Part shown: one piece after another, positions 6,444 through 16,243 of the stretch
Layout: the number at the start of each line of letters is the position of its first letter
Position numbering within the stretch: position 1 is the stretch's first letter
Translations under genes and position numbers: made by a program
Source: an uncultured Burkholderiales bacterium
Lineage (GTDB): Bacteria > Pseudomonadota > Gammaproteobacteria > Burkholderiales > Burkholderiaceae_C
Direction: 5' to 3'
Assembly (NCBI GenBank): GCA_903844385.1
Contig: CAIMTJ010000128.1
Coordinates: 1-56,011, forward strand
Length of the DNA stretch: 56,011 nt
Notes under the pieces: model-generated
Seen by the model: only the letters and a program-made list of their open reading frames with translations
Database searches by the model: none
What the model was told of the DNA's origin: nothing

Positions 6444-9400
6444 ATGAATCATCAAGAATCACTGCAGTTGAAGTCCCCTGCACTGCGAGTCCTCCTAGTG
6501 ACCATGGACACGCATTTGAACAGTGCCGTGAAACGAAGCATCGAGACCTTGAAGAAAATTGCGCCTTCAATCAGTTTGAAGATTTACTCGGCCACAGAAT
6601 ACACCAAAGACCCCCGAGTCTTGGACAAACTCAAACACGATATTGACCAATCCGATATTATCTTTGTGGGCATGTTGTTCATTGAAGACCAGTATTTGCC
6701 CATCATCGAAGATCTCAAAAAACGGCGTGAACAATGCGATGCGATGGTGTGTGCCATCTCTGCAGCAGAGGTGGTGAAGCTCACCAAAATCGGCAAATTC
6801 GACATGGGCAAACCCGCATCAGGGCCGATGGCGTTCATCAAAAAGCTCAAAGGCGATACCAGCAAAAAAGACGGTAGCTCAGGTGAGCGTCAAATGAAGA
6901 TGCTCAAACGTGTGCCCAAACTCCTGCGCTTCATACCGGGCACCGCTCAAGATTTGAGAGCTTATTTTTTATGCTTACAGTACTGGCTGGGTGGGTCTGA
7001 AGAAAACATGCTCAACATGGTGCTTTACTTGGCTTCGCGTTACGGCACAGGTTCAACAGAAAAAAACAGAACCTTCTTCTCCAAACTCACCTTTGAGCCG
7101 CCCTTTGAATACCCCGATGTGGGCATCTACCACCCCAGGATGAAGCCTCGCTTGGGAAACAAATTGAGCGCCTTACCCAGTGTGGTGAGCCAAGACAACA
7201 GCAAAGGCCGTGTGGGCGTGCTCATGCTGCGCTCATACTTACTGGCCAACAACACGGAGCACTACGACGCAGTCATTGCCGCCCTTGAGGTCCAAGGACT
7301 TCATGTGATTCCGGCTTTTGCAGCGGGACTCGACGCCAGACCTGCCATCAACGAATACTTCATCCAAGACGGTCGGGTCTTGGTCGATGCGGTGATCTCG
7401 CTTACTGGGTTTTCGTTGGTGGGCGGGCCCGCCTACAACGATGCGCATGCGGCTGAGGAAATTTTGGCAACGCTGGATGTGCCTTATATTGCGGCCCACC
7501 CTGTTGAATTCCAAACACTTGACCAATGGGGGGATTCTCAACGCGGACTCTTGCCCGTGGAGTCCACCATCATGATCGCCATCCCTGAGCTCGATGGGGC
7601 GGTGGTGCCCATGGTGTTTGGTGGACGACCCGGCGCGCAAGGGGTGACTTGCAAAGGCTGCTATAAAGAATGCACGTTCACCAAAAATCAAGTGGAACAA
7701 GACATGTTCACGTGCACCGAGAGAACCGCCATGCTCTCACAACGGGTAGCCAAACTCGTGGCGTTAAGGCGTACCCGGCGTGAAGACAAAAAAGTGACAG
7801 TGGTGCTCTTTAATTTTCCACCCAATGCGGGCAACATTGGCACGGCCGCCTACTTGGCTGTCTTTGAGTCTGTCTACCAAGTCATGCTCAAACTCAAAGC
7901 CGAGGGCTACCACATTGACATGCCCAAAGATGTGGGGCAACTGCAGCAAGACATCTTGGAGGGCAACGCGAAAAAATACGGCGCCGACGCCAATGTCCAC
8001 ACCCTCATCCCCACCCAAGATCACGTGCGACGTGAAAAACACCTCAAAGAAATTGAGGCCCAATGGGGAGTCGCACCCGGCAAGCAACTCAACAACGGCG
8101 CCCACCTATTTGTGCTGGGCAAACAATACGGCAATGTGTTGATTGCCATCCAACCCTCGTTTGGCTACGAGGGTGACCCGATGCGGCTCTTGTTTGAAAA
8201 AGGCTTTGCGCCCACCCATGCATTTTCAGCCTTCTATCGCTATTTGAGGGAAGACTTCAAAAGCAATGCCGTGCTGCACTTTGGCACTCACGGTGCACTC
8301 GAATTCATGCCAGGCAAACAAAACGGTTTGACAGCGCAGTGCTGGCCCGATCGGTTGATCGCCGACATGCCCAACTTTTACCTCTACGCGGCCAACAACC
8401 CCTCAGAAGGCGCCATTGCCAAGCGTCGCTCAGGCGCGACCTTGATCAGCTACCTCACGCCCCCCATGACCGAGTCAGGCCTTTACACCGGACTGCTTGA
8501 TTTGAAGGAAGGGCTGGAGCGTTACCGCAGCCTTGAAGTCGATCAACTCCAAGAGAGACAAGACCTCGCCCTCATGGTCCAAGCCCAAGCCGCCGAATTG
8601 GACTTGTTGCCAGCCAAACCGCTGTGGGTCAATGAGGATCAGTGCCTCACCGCACAAAGTCTCGAGGGGGCCGATGAAGAAATTCAAAAACTCATGCGCA
8701 AGATTTTGGAGCTCGAGTACTCGCTCATCCCTAACGGCTTGCACGTCTTGGGCCAGGTCTCCACGGCTCAAGAGAAACTCGAATTCTTAAAAATCATGGC
8801 CGAAGCGAGTTTCGAGCGCGATCTGCCCATGGAATCCATCCAAGCCATCTCTGACCATTCAAGTGCGGACCGCGTCTTGAAACTCGCCCAGTTGCCCCTC
8901 GATGAGATGCACAGGAGCAAGATTGAAAAACTCTTGAGTTCGAGCAAATTGCTCAATGAAAACGCCGAACTCAACGGCATCTTGAGAGCGCTTGACGCCA
9001 AGTACATCCGCCCGGCCCCCGGGGGCGACATCATTCACAAGCCCGAGATTCTCCCCACTGGCAGAAACCTCCACGGCTTCGATCCGTTTCGAATTCCCAG
9101 CGCCTATGCAGTCAAGGACGGGGGTATTCAAGCGGAGAAACTGCTCGCTCGCTACTGTGAAGACGGACTGCCTTTGCCCGAGTCCATCGCCATGGTGCTT
9201 TGGGGCAGTGACAATTTAAAAACCGAAGGCGCCCAAATCGCCCAGGTACTCAGACTCTACGGTGCCAAGCCGCGATTTGACAGTTTTGGCCGCTTGGTCG
9301 GCGCGAGTCTGATGACGCTTGAAGAACTCGCACGACCCCGAATTGATGTGGTGATCTCCTTGTCGGGGATTTTCCGTGACCTCATGCCTTTGCAGATCAA

Positions 9401-10241
9401 ACTCGTGGCCGAAGCCGCCTTGTTGGCCGCCAGTGCCGATGAGCCCCTCGAGCAAAACTTTGTCCGTAAACACGCCCTGGCCTACATGCAAGACCATGGC
9501 TGTGATTTGCAAACTGCCGCCTTGCGCGTCTTTGGCAACGCCGACAGCGCCTATGGCGCCAATGTGAACAATTTGATTGAAAGTGGTGCTTGGTCCGATG
9601 AGAACGAGTTGGGTGAGACCTACACGCAGCGAAAAGGCTTCGCTTTTGGCGTGGATGGACTGGCCGTGAAGAATGCGGGCATCTTGAAGTCGGCACTGGC
9701 AGATGTGCAGCTGACTTATCAAAATCTCGACTCCGTGGAACTCGGTGTCACCACCATTGACAACTACTTTGACACCTTGGGCGGCATCACCAAGGCCGTT
9801 CAACAAGCCAATGGAGGGGTGAGTAAGCCGGTTTTCATTGGCGACCAAACCCGAGGCGAGGGCAAGGTGAGAAGTTTGTCAGATCAAGTCGATCTTGAAA
9901 TGCGCACTCGGGTATTGAATCCCAAATGGTACGAAGGCATGCTCAAGCACGGCTTTGAGGGGGTGAGACAAATTGAGGTTCACCTCACCAACACGATGGG
10001 CTGGTCGGCCACCACAGGACAAGTTCAGCCCTGGGTTTACAAACAAATCACCGAGACCTTTGTGCTCAACGCCGAGATGCGACAGCGACTCGCCGAACTC
10101 AACCCCACCGCCTCCATGCGCTTGACCAACCGCTTACTCGAAGCCTCACAGCGCAATTATTGGAAACCGAGTGAGGACATGCTCGAGCAGCTCAAACTCG
10201 CCAGCGAAGAGCTTGAAGACCGCTTGGAAGGCGTGTATTGA
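6444..10241 (+). CDS. bchH: Magnesium chelatase subunit H
   Basis: The large porphyrin-binding catalytic subunit of Mg-chelatase, which with BchI and BchD inserts Mg2+ into protoporphyrin IX, the first committed step of bacteriochlorophyll synthesis. At 1265 residues it has normal length for the CobN/BchH family. Visible landmarks include the N-terminal LRVLLVTMDTHLNSAVKRS, the Cys-containing GVTCKGCYKECTF, FGTHGALEFMPGKQNGLTAQ and a conserved C-terminal half (GDQTRGEGKVRSLSDQVDLE region). I use the ATG at 6444, with TTG at 6438 as alternative; neither has a clear ribosome-binding site. It is followed by bchI and bchD and has a PpsR-type box upstream. No second bchH is in the window. Confidence 0.97.
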   Translation: MNHQESLQLKSPALRVLLVTMDTHLNSAVKRSIETLKKIAPSISLKIYSATEYTKDPRVLDKLKHDIDQSDIIFVGMLFIEDQYLPIIEDLKKRREQCDAMVCAISAAEVVKLTKIGKFDMGKPASGPMAFIKKLKGDTSKKDGSSGERQMKMLKRVPKLLRFIPGTAQDLRAYFLCLQYWLGGSEENMLNMVLYLASRYGTGSTEKNRTFFSKLTFEPPFEYPDVGIYHPRMKPRLGNKLSALPSVVSQDNSKGRVGVLMLRSYLLANNTEHYDAVIAALEVQGLHVIPAFAAGLDARPAINEYFIQDGRVLVDAVISLTGFSLVGGPAYNDAHAAEEILATLDVPYIAAHPVEFQTLDQWGDSQRGLLPVESTIMIAIPELDGAVVPMVFGGRPGAQGVTCKGCYKECTFTKNQVEQDMFTCTERTAMLSQRVAKLVALRRTRREDKKVTVVLFNFPPNAGNIGTAAYLAVFESVYQVMLKLKAEGYHIDMPKDVGQLQQDILEGNAKKYGADANVHTLIPTQDHVRREKHLKEIEAQWGVAPGKQLNNGAHLFVLGKQYGNVLIAIQPSFGYEGDPMRLLFEKGFAPTHAFSAFYRYLREDFKSNAVLHFGTHGALEFMPGKQNGLTAQCWPDRLIADMPNFYLYAANNPSEGAIAKRRSGATLISYLTPPMTESGLYTGLLDLKEGLERYRSLEVDQLQERQDLALMVQAQAAELDLLPAKPLWVNEDQCLTAQSLEGADEEIQKLMRKILELEYSLIPNGLHVLGQVSTAQEKLEFLKIMAEASFERDLPMESIQAISDHSSADRVLKLAQLPLDEMHRSKIEKLLSSSKLLNENAELNGILRALDAKYIRPAPGGDIIHKPEILPTGRNLHGFDPFRIPSAYAVKDGGIQAEKLLARYCEDGLPLPESIAMVLWGSDNLKTEGAQIAQVLRLYGAKPRFDSFGRLVGASLMTLEELARPRIDVVISLSGIFRDLMPLQIKLVAEAALLAASADEPLEQNFVRKHALAYMQDHGCDLQTAALRVFGNADSAYGANVNNLIESGAWSDENELGETYTQRKGFAFGVDGLAVKNAGILKSALADVQLTYQNLDSVELGVTTIDNYFDTLGGITKAVQQANGGVSKPVFIGDQTRGEGKVRSLSDQVDLEMRTRVLNPKWYEGMLKHGFEGVRQIEVHLTNTMGWSATTGQVQPWVYKQITETFVLNAEMRQRLAELNPTASMRLTNRLLEASQRNYWKPSEDMLEQLKLASEELEDRLEGVY

Positions 10242-10274
10242 GGCTCGCGCAGTGCGCCCAGAATAGCCCCTTGC

Positions 10275-10313
10275 GCGCTCAAGCCCTAGCTCACGACCTA
10301 GAGGCTCGAGCGC
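10275..10313 (+). other. Hairpin between bchH and bchI
   Basis: GCGCTCAAGCC (10275-10285) can pair with GGCTCGAGCGC (10303-10313), with one G-U pair, extended by CTAG/CTAG inside; T-rich sequence follows within 20 bases. It may be an attenuator or RNA-stability element in the 161-base gap before bchI. The frame open through this gap has no recognisable protein content. Confidence 0.4.
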
Positions 10314-10402
10314 AAAGATCTCTGCCGTTTTTAAGTTTTTTCTCGATCATTCCAAGTCGCCCCCAACCTTGGGCCGACCTGGATCTTTTTTCTAGTGTTC
10401 CT

Positions 10403-11428
10403 ATGGCCATACCCTTTCCTTTTTCAGCAATTGTTGGACAACACGATATGAAGACCGCGATTCAGATCGTGGCCGTTGACGCCAGTGTCAACGGCATCCT
10501 GGCCCTGGGGGATCGCGGCACCGGCAAGTCCACAGCGGTCAGAGCACTGGCCGATTTGTTGCCCCCCATCAAAGTGGTCAAACATTGTCCCTATGGTTGT
10601 GACCCCAAGGATCACAGCGTCTCATGTGAGCAGTGCGCCAAGCTCAAATCGACACACGCAAGCGTTCCCAGCGAGACCGTGCCTGTGCCGGTGGTGGATT
10701 TGCCCTTGGGGGCTTCGGAGGACCGCGTGGTGGGCGCCTTGGATTTGGAGAAGGCATTGAGTTTGGGCATCAAATCCTTCTCGCCGGGACTGCTGGCCAA
10801 AGCCAACCGGGGGTTCTTGTACATTGATGAAGTCAATTTGCTCGAAGACCACTTGGTCGACCTCTTGATTGATGTGGCCGCTTCCGGAGAAAACTTGGTC
10901 GAGCGCGAGGGCCTGAGTGTGCGCCACCCGGCTCGCTTTGTCTTGGTGGGCAGTGGCAACCCGGAAGAAGGCGAGCTCAGACCGCAGTTGCTCGACCGTT
11001 TTGGCTTGTGTGTGGAAGTGAGAACGCCCAAAGACTTGGACGAGCGCATTTTGGTGATCAAGCGTCGCGATGCCTTTGAAAAAAATCCACTTCAATTTCA
11101 ACAAGAGTGGCAAGCGGCCAATGAGGCTTTGCGCGACAAGATCTTGAAGGCCCGAAAGCGCCTGGACAAAGTGGTGCTGGACGATGATTTTTTGCGCTTG
11201 TGCTCCCAGTTGTGCCTCACCCTGGGCACCGACGGCTTGAGAGCCGAGCTCACCCTGATGAGAGCGACACGGGCCTATGCTGCCTTGGAGGGTGACAAAA
11301 AAGTGGACGCCAAGCACTTGAGAGTCATCGCGCCCATGGCCCTGTCTCACCGGCTGCGACGTGACCCCTTGGATGACACGGGATCGAGCGCAAGGGTTGA
11401 GCGTGCGCTTGAAGAACTCGAGCTTTGA
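10403..11428 (+). CDS. bchI: Magnesium chelatase ATPase subunit I
   Basis: AAA+ ATPase subunit of Mg-chelatase, 341 residues, forming the ring that drives Mg insertion. Visible motifs: Walker A GDRGTGKST (residues 36-44), the family insertion with Cys pairs (CPYGCDP and CEQC, about residues 62-78), Walker B LYIDEVNLL (about 139-147), SGNPEEGELRPQLLDRF (sensor/arginine-finger region) and the C-terminal lid helices. The reading frame extends 55 codons further upstream, but the family starts at MAIPFPFSAIVGQ, so the ATG at 10403 is chosen. bchD follows 53 bases downstream. Confidence 0.96.
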   Translation: MAIPFPFSAIVGQHDMKTAIQIVAVDASVNGILALGDRGTGKSTAVRALADLLPPIKVVKHCPYGCDPKDHSVSCEQCAKLKSTHASVPSETVPVPVVDLPLGASEDRVVGALDLEKALSLGIKSFSPGLLAKANRGFLYIDEVNLLEDHLVDLLIDVAASGENLVEREGLSVRHPARFVLVGSGNPEEGELRPQLLDRFGLCVEVRTPKDLDERILVIKRRDAFEKNPLQFQQEWQAANEALRDKILKARKRLDKVVLDDDFLRLCSQLCLTLGTDGLRAELTLMRATRAYAALEGDKKVDAKHLRVIAPMALSHRLRRDPLDDTGSSARVERALEELEL

Positions 11429-11481
11429 GCGGTGCACTCTTTAACCTTGACCAACCCCACCCCACGAAAGCTTGAGACACC

Positions 11482-13392
11482 ATGACGTGCTTGGCCTTGG
11501 ATGATGCGCTGTGGGCCTTGGCCGCTTTGGCGCTCGACACCAAGAGCCTCAAAGGGATTTGGCTGCGCGCACCGTTGGGGCCGGTGCTGCAAGATTGGCT
11601 CCATGGGTTGCACGCGTTGAAATCAGACGTGATCAAAATCCCGAGCAACATCGACACCGAGCGTCTTGTGGGAGGATTGGACTTGGCCATGACCCTTCAG
11701 CTCGCACGCCCAGTCCAACTTCAAGGCCTCTTGGCACAAAGCTCGGGCCAAATTTTGGTCTGCCCCATGGCCGAGCGTCTGCCCCAAGCCACCGCCGCCA
11801 TCTTGACCCAAGCGCTCGACACGGGCCGCGTGCATGCGCATTTCGGCCATGAGAGCACGACCACCCACTTTGGCTTGGTGGCGATTGATGAATCCCTGCC
11901 CCAAGAAACCTCTTTGAGCGCCGGCTTGGCCGAGCAGTTGGCCATCTGGCTGGACCTCACGACGATCAACCCCAAGGACACGGCCTCAGACGAGACCTTG
12001 GACATGCTCGAGCGTGTCATGAAAAAAATGCACCAGCCAGCTCACACTCACTCAGAGGCCATCGCGCAGGTTGCGCTGCCAGACCCCGTGCTGCATGATA
12101 TTTGTGAGTTGGCCATGGGCTTTGGCATCGAAAGCCTCAGAGCCGCTGGCTACGCCGCTCGCTTGGCCAGCGTCTTGGCCGTGCTCAGAGGCGATGATCA
12201 GGTGTGCGCAGACGACCTCGGGCGCGCTGCTCGCCTCGTCCTCACCCCCAGGGCCAAATGCATGCCCTCCCTGCAAGAGCCCCTTTGTGCTGACCAGCCG
12301 CCTGCAACACCACCGCCTCCACCTGAGTCCAACGAGCCGACACCCCCTCAAGAACAAGCTGAAGATAACGACAATGCGCCTGCCAACGCGAGCGGTGCAG
12401 ACGCCTCGCCTGTCGAGGACCCAGCCATCGATTCACCTGAGCCGAGCGCTCCAACGGCTCCCTCCAACACCGACGTTCAGGCCTTGGAGACTCGCATCTT
12501 GGAGTCGGCCTTGGCCACCCTGCCCCTGGGGCTTTTGAATCAACTGACCCAGGGCCAGAGTTTGGCCAAAAAAAGCGCGGGCGGACGCTCGGGACAAGTG
12601 CAAAAAAGCACGCAAAAAGGTCGACCCTTACCTGCCATGAAGGGTTTACCGCAAAACGGCAAGCGCTTGAACGTTTTGGCCACCTTGCGACATGCAGCGC
12701 CTCGGCAAAAAATACGTGACAAGGGCCTTGCAAGCAGGGCGCCAGAGTCTTTGCTCACGCCCCATGGACCCCCGCGTTTACACATCCGCAGTGAAGATTT
12801 TCATGTTCAGCGCTTTGCGCAAAAGAGTGAGAGTTGCATCATCTTTTGTATCGACGCATCGGGCTCTGCAGCACTTGAGCGACTCGCCGAAGCCAAGGGT
12901 GCGGTGGAGTTGTTGCTCAAAGATTCCTATGCCAGGCGTGACCACATTTGCGTGATCAGTTTCAGAGACAAACGTGCGCAACTCCAACTCCCAGCCACCC
13001 GCTCGCTCGTTCGCGCCAAGCGAGAGCTCCAAGCCCTCCCGGGCGGTGGCGGCACACCGCTTGCCAGTGCTCTTGAGCTCGCTTTGGAGACCTCCCTTCA
13101 AGCGCGCCAAAGGGGCATGACTCCCACCGTGGTGGTGTTGAGCGATGGCCGAGCCAACGTGACCTTGGAGGGTCAGGGATCCAGACCCATCGCCAAAGCA
13201 CAATCCTTGTGGTGGGCCAAGCAGTGCCGTGCCAAAGCACTTCACGCCATCTGGCTCGACACCTCGGCACGTCCAGACCCACAGGGCCTAGACATCGCGC
13301 GGGCCATGGGGGCGAATTACGTGCCTTTGCCACTGGCCAACAGCCAGCGCATGGCCAGCACGGTCAAAACGCTGCAAGAGCGCCAACCCTAG
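11482..13392 (+). CDS. bchD: Magnesium chelatase subunit D
   Basis: Mg-chelatase subunit that pairs with the BchI ring, 636 residues. Three parts are visible. An N-terminal AAA-like domain lacks a proper Walker A, as usual for BchD. A Pro/Glu/Ala-rich linker follows (about residues 263-333). The C-terminal von Willebrand factor A domain (about 450-636) has the metal-binding DASGSAA motif, the GGGGTPLASAL segment and VVLSDGRANVT. It is the last gene of the bchHID unit and converges on bchP. No bchO-type gene follows it, unlike Rhodobacter. Confidence 0.95.
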   Translation: MTCLALDDALWALAALALDTKSLKGIWLRAPLGPVLQDWLHGLHALKSDVIKIPSNIDTERLVGGLDLAMTLQLARPVQLQGLLAQSSGQILVCPMAERLPQATAAILTQALDTGRVHAHFGHESTTTHFGLVAIDESLPQETSLSAGLAEQLAIWLDLTTINPKDTASDETLDMLERVMKKMHQPAHTHSEAIAQVALPDPVLHDICELAMGFGIESLRAAGYAARLASVLAVLRGDDQVCADDLGRAARLVLTPRAKCMPSLQEPLCADQPPATPPPPPESNEPTPPQEQAEDNDNAPANASGADASPVEDPAIDSPEPSAPTAPSNTDVQALETRILESALATLPLGLLNQLTQGQSLAKKSAGGRSGQVQKSTQKGRPLPAMKGLPQNGKRLNVLATLRHAAPRQKIRDKGLASRAPESLLTPHGPPRLHIRSEDFHVQRFAQKSESCIIFCIDASGSAALERLAEAKGAVELLLKDSYARRDHICVISFRDKRAQLQLPATRSLVRAKRELQALPGGGGTPLASALELALETSLQARQRGMTPTVVVLSDGRANVTLEGQGSRPIAKAQSLWWAKQCRAKALHAIWLDTSARPDPQGLDIARAMGANYVPLPLANSQRMASTVKTLQERQP

Positions 13393-13422
13393 ACGCTCGG
13401 GTGCACTGCAGGGTCCCCATGG

Positions 13423-13441
13423 GCTGGCGCGACACGCCAGC
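13423..13441. terminator. Inverted repeat between convergent bchD and bchP
   Basis: A 7-bp perfect stem GCTGGCG/CGCCAGC with a 5-base loop lies in the 61-base gap between two convergent genes, the place for a bidirectional terminator. No T-run follows on either strand. Confidence 0.4.
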
Positions 13442-13453
13442 GCGCTTAAGGAC

Positions 13454-14656
13454 TCAGGTGCGAATCAAACCAAACAAGTGGGCCAAGTCTTTGAAGAAAA
13501 TTCTCACATGGGCCATTGGGTCACTTCTGACCAACTCTTTGTTCATGTAGGCATCAAAGGTGAGTTTTTGCACATCCTTGTCTTCGCAGATTTTGACAAA
13601 ACGCTCGCGGCGTTTGTCATTGATGTACCAAAAGTACTGCATGATCCCGAGCACCCAAAAGACTTGGCCGTGGAGCTTCATGAAGCGCTTTCTCGCGAGC
13701 TTGAGGGTATTGGTGTTGCCGCTGAGCAAGCATTCACGCACCGCTTGTGCCGCAAAACGCCCGCCCACCATGGCGTAGTAAATACCTTCGCCTGAGGCCG
13801 GCGCGACCACGCCCGCAGCGTCGCCAGCCAACACCACATCGCGCTCGTTGTCCCACTTGGGCAGGGGTTTGAGGGGAATGGGCGCGCCCTCGCGCCTTAA
13901 AGTCTCCGCCTGAGCAAGACCAGCCGTTTCTCGCAAGCGCATCACCGCTGACTTCAAGGAGTAGCCCTTGTCCGCACTGCCCGTGCCAATGCTCATGGTG
14001 TCTCCGTGGGGAAAGACCCAACCGTAAAAGTCGGGGGACAAGCTGCCGCGGTAATACACATCGCAACGATCGGGGTCGTGACTCGGATCTGCATGAGGGG
14101 CTTTCACGATCTCATGATAAGCAAAGACGTATTTGGTTTTTTCTGCCCCTTCAATGGCTTGCTTGGCCACCTCGGACTTGGCACCATCGGCACCAATGAC
14201 AAAGCGCGCACGCACACTTCGCATCTGCACCTCGCCGCGCCCTTCACGCGCCTCAAAATGCACCCGCCGCGTGCCATCCATGTCTTGGGTCAAGCGCTCA
14301 AACGTGCCTTGTTGACGATGTGCACCATGGTCCACGGCCCGTTGTCTGAGCCACTCATCAAACTCATTGCGATTGACCATCCCAACAAAGCCGCCATCAA
14401 TCGGAATATCCACCCGGTTGTCCTTGGGCGAGATCATCCGAGCTTTTCGAGACTTGGCCACCAACAGATGGTCAGGGATATCGAAATCTTTGATCAAGCG
14501 TGGCGGAATCGCTCCACCACAGGGCTTGATGCGGCCCATTCGATCGAGCATCAACACACTGTGCCCTCGCTGGGACAATTCATGGGCTGCAGTTGCACCC
14601 GCTGGTCCTGCACCCACCACCACGACGTCATAGGTTGTATCCATTTGAATGTCCAC
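13454..14656 (-). CDS. bchP: Geranylgeranyl reductase for the bacteriochlorophyll tail
   Basis: FAD-dependent oxidoreductase of 400 residues that reduces the geranylgeranyl tail to phytyl. The N-terminus has the Rossmann dinucleotide motif VVVGAGPAGATAA (about residues 11-23), then the family segment GRIKPCGGAIPPRLI and the second FAD motif in VVLAGDAAGVVAPASGEGIY (about residues 287-306). It is the third gene of the bchG-bch2-bchP unit on the minus strand. The start MDIQMDTTYDV could be at either Met; the first is used. Confidence 0.96.
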   Translation of the reverse strand: MDIQMDTTYDVVVVGAGPAGATAAHELSQRGHSVLMLDRMGRIKPCGGAIPPRLIKDFDIPDHLLVAKSRKARMISPKDNRVDIPIDGGFVGMVNRNEFDEWLRQRAVDHGAHRQQGTFERLTQDMDGTRRVHFEAREGRGEVQMRSVRARFVIGADGAKSEVAKQAIEGAEKTKYVFAYHEIVKAPHADPSHDPDRCDVYYRGSLSPDFYGWVFPHGDTMSIGTGSADKGYSLKSAVMRLRETAGLAQAETLRREGAPIPLKPLPKWDNERDVVLAGDAAGVVAPASGEGIYYAMVGGRFAAQAVRECLLSGNTNTLKLARKRFMKLHGQVFWVLGIMQYFWYINDKRRERFVKICEDKDVQKLTFDAYMNKELVRSDPMAHVRIFFKDLAHLFGLIRT

Positions 14657-14671
14657 TTCTTTGAATTTGCG

Positions 14672-16243
14672 TTAAATGACTTTGAAATTGTGATTTGAAC
14701 TGGCACTGAAATTGGCATGCACACCGACTCGCCCAGACCTGGGCCCAGAGTCCGTTTGACGGCAAGAGTCCACTGATATGCCCTCCTCATGAGGTGGGCT
14801 CAAATTTTTAACCTGCCAAGCGATGTAGGCTGAGCACAAAAACATCGTGGCCTCCAGGGCAAAAACACTGGCATAGGCAAGGGATGGGTTGCCCATCCAA
14901 TGGCGAGCGAGATCGCTCGCGCCGCTGCCCAAGAGACCCCCGAGCCCAAAGGCCACCGCTTGAGCCCCACCCCACAGGCCCATTCTGAGGCCTGGTCTCA
15001 CGCTGCCGGTATGGGCGTCATCCAAAGCGTGGGCCTGGTTCGATGAAAGGCTGGCAGATGGTTGGGTGGCCAAGCGCATCATGGTGCTGATGGCCGCAAT
15101 GGAGAATAAGCCGTTACCAAGACCCAACACCCACAACACCGGTGTCAGGGGCAGGAGCGCCGCACCACCTGACAAGACACCCGCCGCACTCAGACCCAGC
15201 ATGCCCAGGCACGACAACAAGCAGCCGAGCACCATCCAGGTTGAAACTCGGCCCCATCGGCCCTTGACCCAGTCGCTGCCAATCAAGGCCAAAAGCAGCA
15301 TGCCCATCAACACAGCAGCATGCAATAGGCCAGAGAGTTGTGTGGTTTGTCCGGGCGTGTAGTGATAGATGAGGGCCGCAAAGGGCTCCAAAATCAAATC
15401 TTGGGCACTGTAGGCGAGCATGGAGGTGAACACAAAAAACGTGAACAACCTCGCCTGTGGCTCAGACCACAACACCCTCAAAGCTTGCTTGAACGACTGC
15501 GTTGGTGCGGGAGGTGTTGGGGCGGACTGGGCTAGAGAAAATGGGGCTTGAAGGGGCTTTGTTGGCAAGACTTCATCAACGTGAGGACCCGGGTGTGCAG
15601 TGAGCTCATGCCCCAACATGCGACGCTCCAGCCCCCAAAGTGAGAGCGCACTGATGACCACCGTGATCACGCTCACGAACATGCTCACCTCCAAGAGACG
15701 ATCAAAGGAAAATGGGTCCAAGAATTTGCCACTCACGATGGAGGTGAGTGCAAAACCAAAAATCATCATGGTCCACACCAAGGTGGCCGACGTGGCACGC
15801 TGGTGCTCGCCCACGCCCTTGGAGAGCAAGACCAGCAAGGTGGTGCCACACGCACTCACGCCCATGCCAATCATGACAAAGGCCAAGACCGCACTCACGA
15901 GCCCCAGGAGAACATGTTCACCCATCCAGGTGGTGGCCAAGGCGGCCAAAACACCCCCCAAACTCAAGATGACCATGCCCCCCATGATCCAAGGCGTGAA
16001 GCGCTCTGCCTGGTCTGCCCCAAAACCCATGCGCGGCCGCATGATTTGAACCAGGTAGTGCAAACCAATCAAAAAACCCGGCAGCACTGCGGGCAAATTG
16101 AGCTCAATGACCATCACGCGGTTGAGCGTTGTGGTGGTCGTCACCACCACTGCCCCCATGCACGCTTGCACCAGACCCAGGCAAGCCACATTGCGCCACT
16201 GCGCCTTCACGGCTTGGGGGCTTGAGATGGCGACGTGATTCAC
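14672..16243 (-). CDS. bch2: BCH2/PucC-family membrane protein next to bchG
   Basis: A second member of the PucC/LhaA/BCH2 group, 523 residues with about 12 helices. Landmarks: TTTLNRVMVIELNLPA, HYLVQIMRPRMGFGADQAE and SAQDLILEPFAALIY. In Rhodobacter the bchG-bch2-bchP order is the same (orf428), and the protein is thought to supply pigment for antenna assembly. The start is a GTG at 16243 that overlaps the bchG stop by 4 bases (GTGA), indicating translational coupling; the frame further upstream overlaps bchG and is not used. An Ala/Pro-rich central loop (about residues 213-248) and a polar C-terminal tail make it longer than its paralogues. Confidence 0.88.
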   Translation of the reverse strand: MNHVAISSPQAVKAQWRNVACLGLVQACMGAVVVTTTTTLNRVMVIELNLPAVLPGFLIGLHYLVQIMRPRMGFGADQAERFTPWIMGGMVILSLGGVLAALATTWMGEHVLLGLVSAVLAFVMIGMGVSACGTTLLVLLSKGVGEHQRATSATLVWTMMIFGFALTSIVSGKFLDPFSFDRLLEVSMFVSVITVVISALSLWGLERRMLGHELTAHPGPHVDEVLPTKPLQAPFSLAQSAPTPPAPTQSFKQALRVLWSEPQARLFTFFVFTSMLAYSAQDLILEPFAALIYHYTPGQTTQLSGLLHAAVLMGMLLLALIGSDWVKGRWGRVSTWMVLGCLLSCLGMLGLSAAGVLSGGAALLPLTPVLWVLGLGNGLFSIAAISTMMRLATQPSASLSSNQAHALDDAHTGSVRPGLRMGLWGGAQAVAFGLGGLLGSGASDLARHWMGNPSLAYASVFALEATMFLCSAYIAWQVKNLSPPHEEGISVDSCRQTDSGPRSGRVGVHANFSASSNHNFKVI

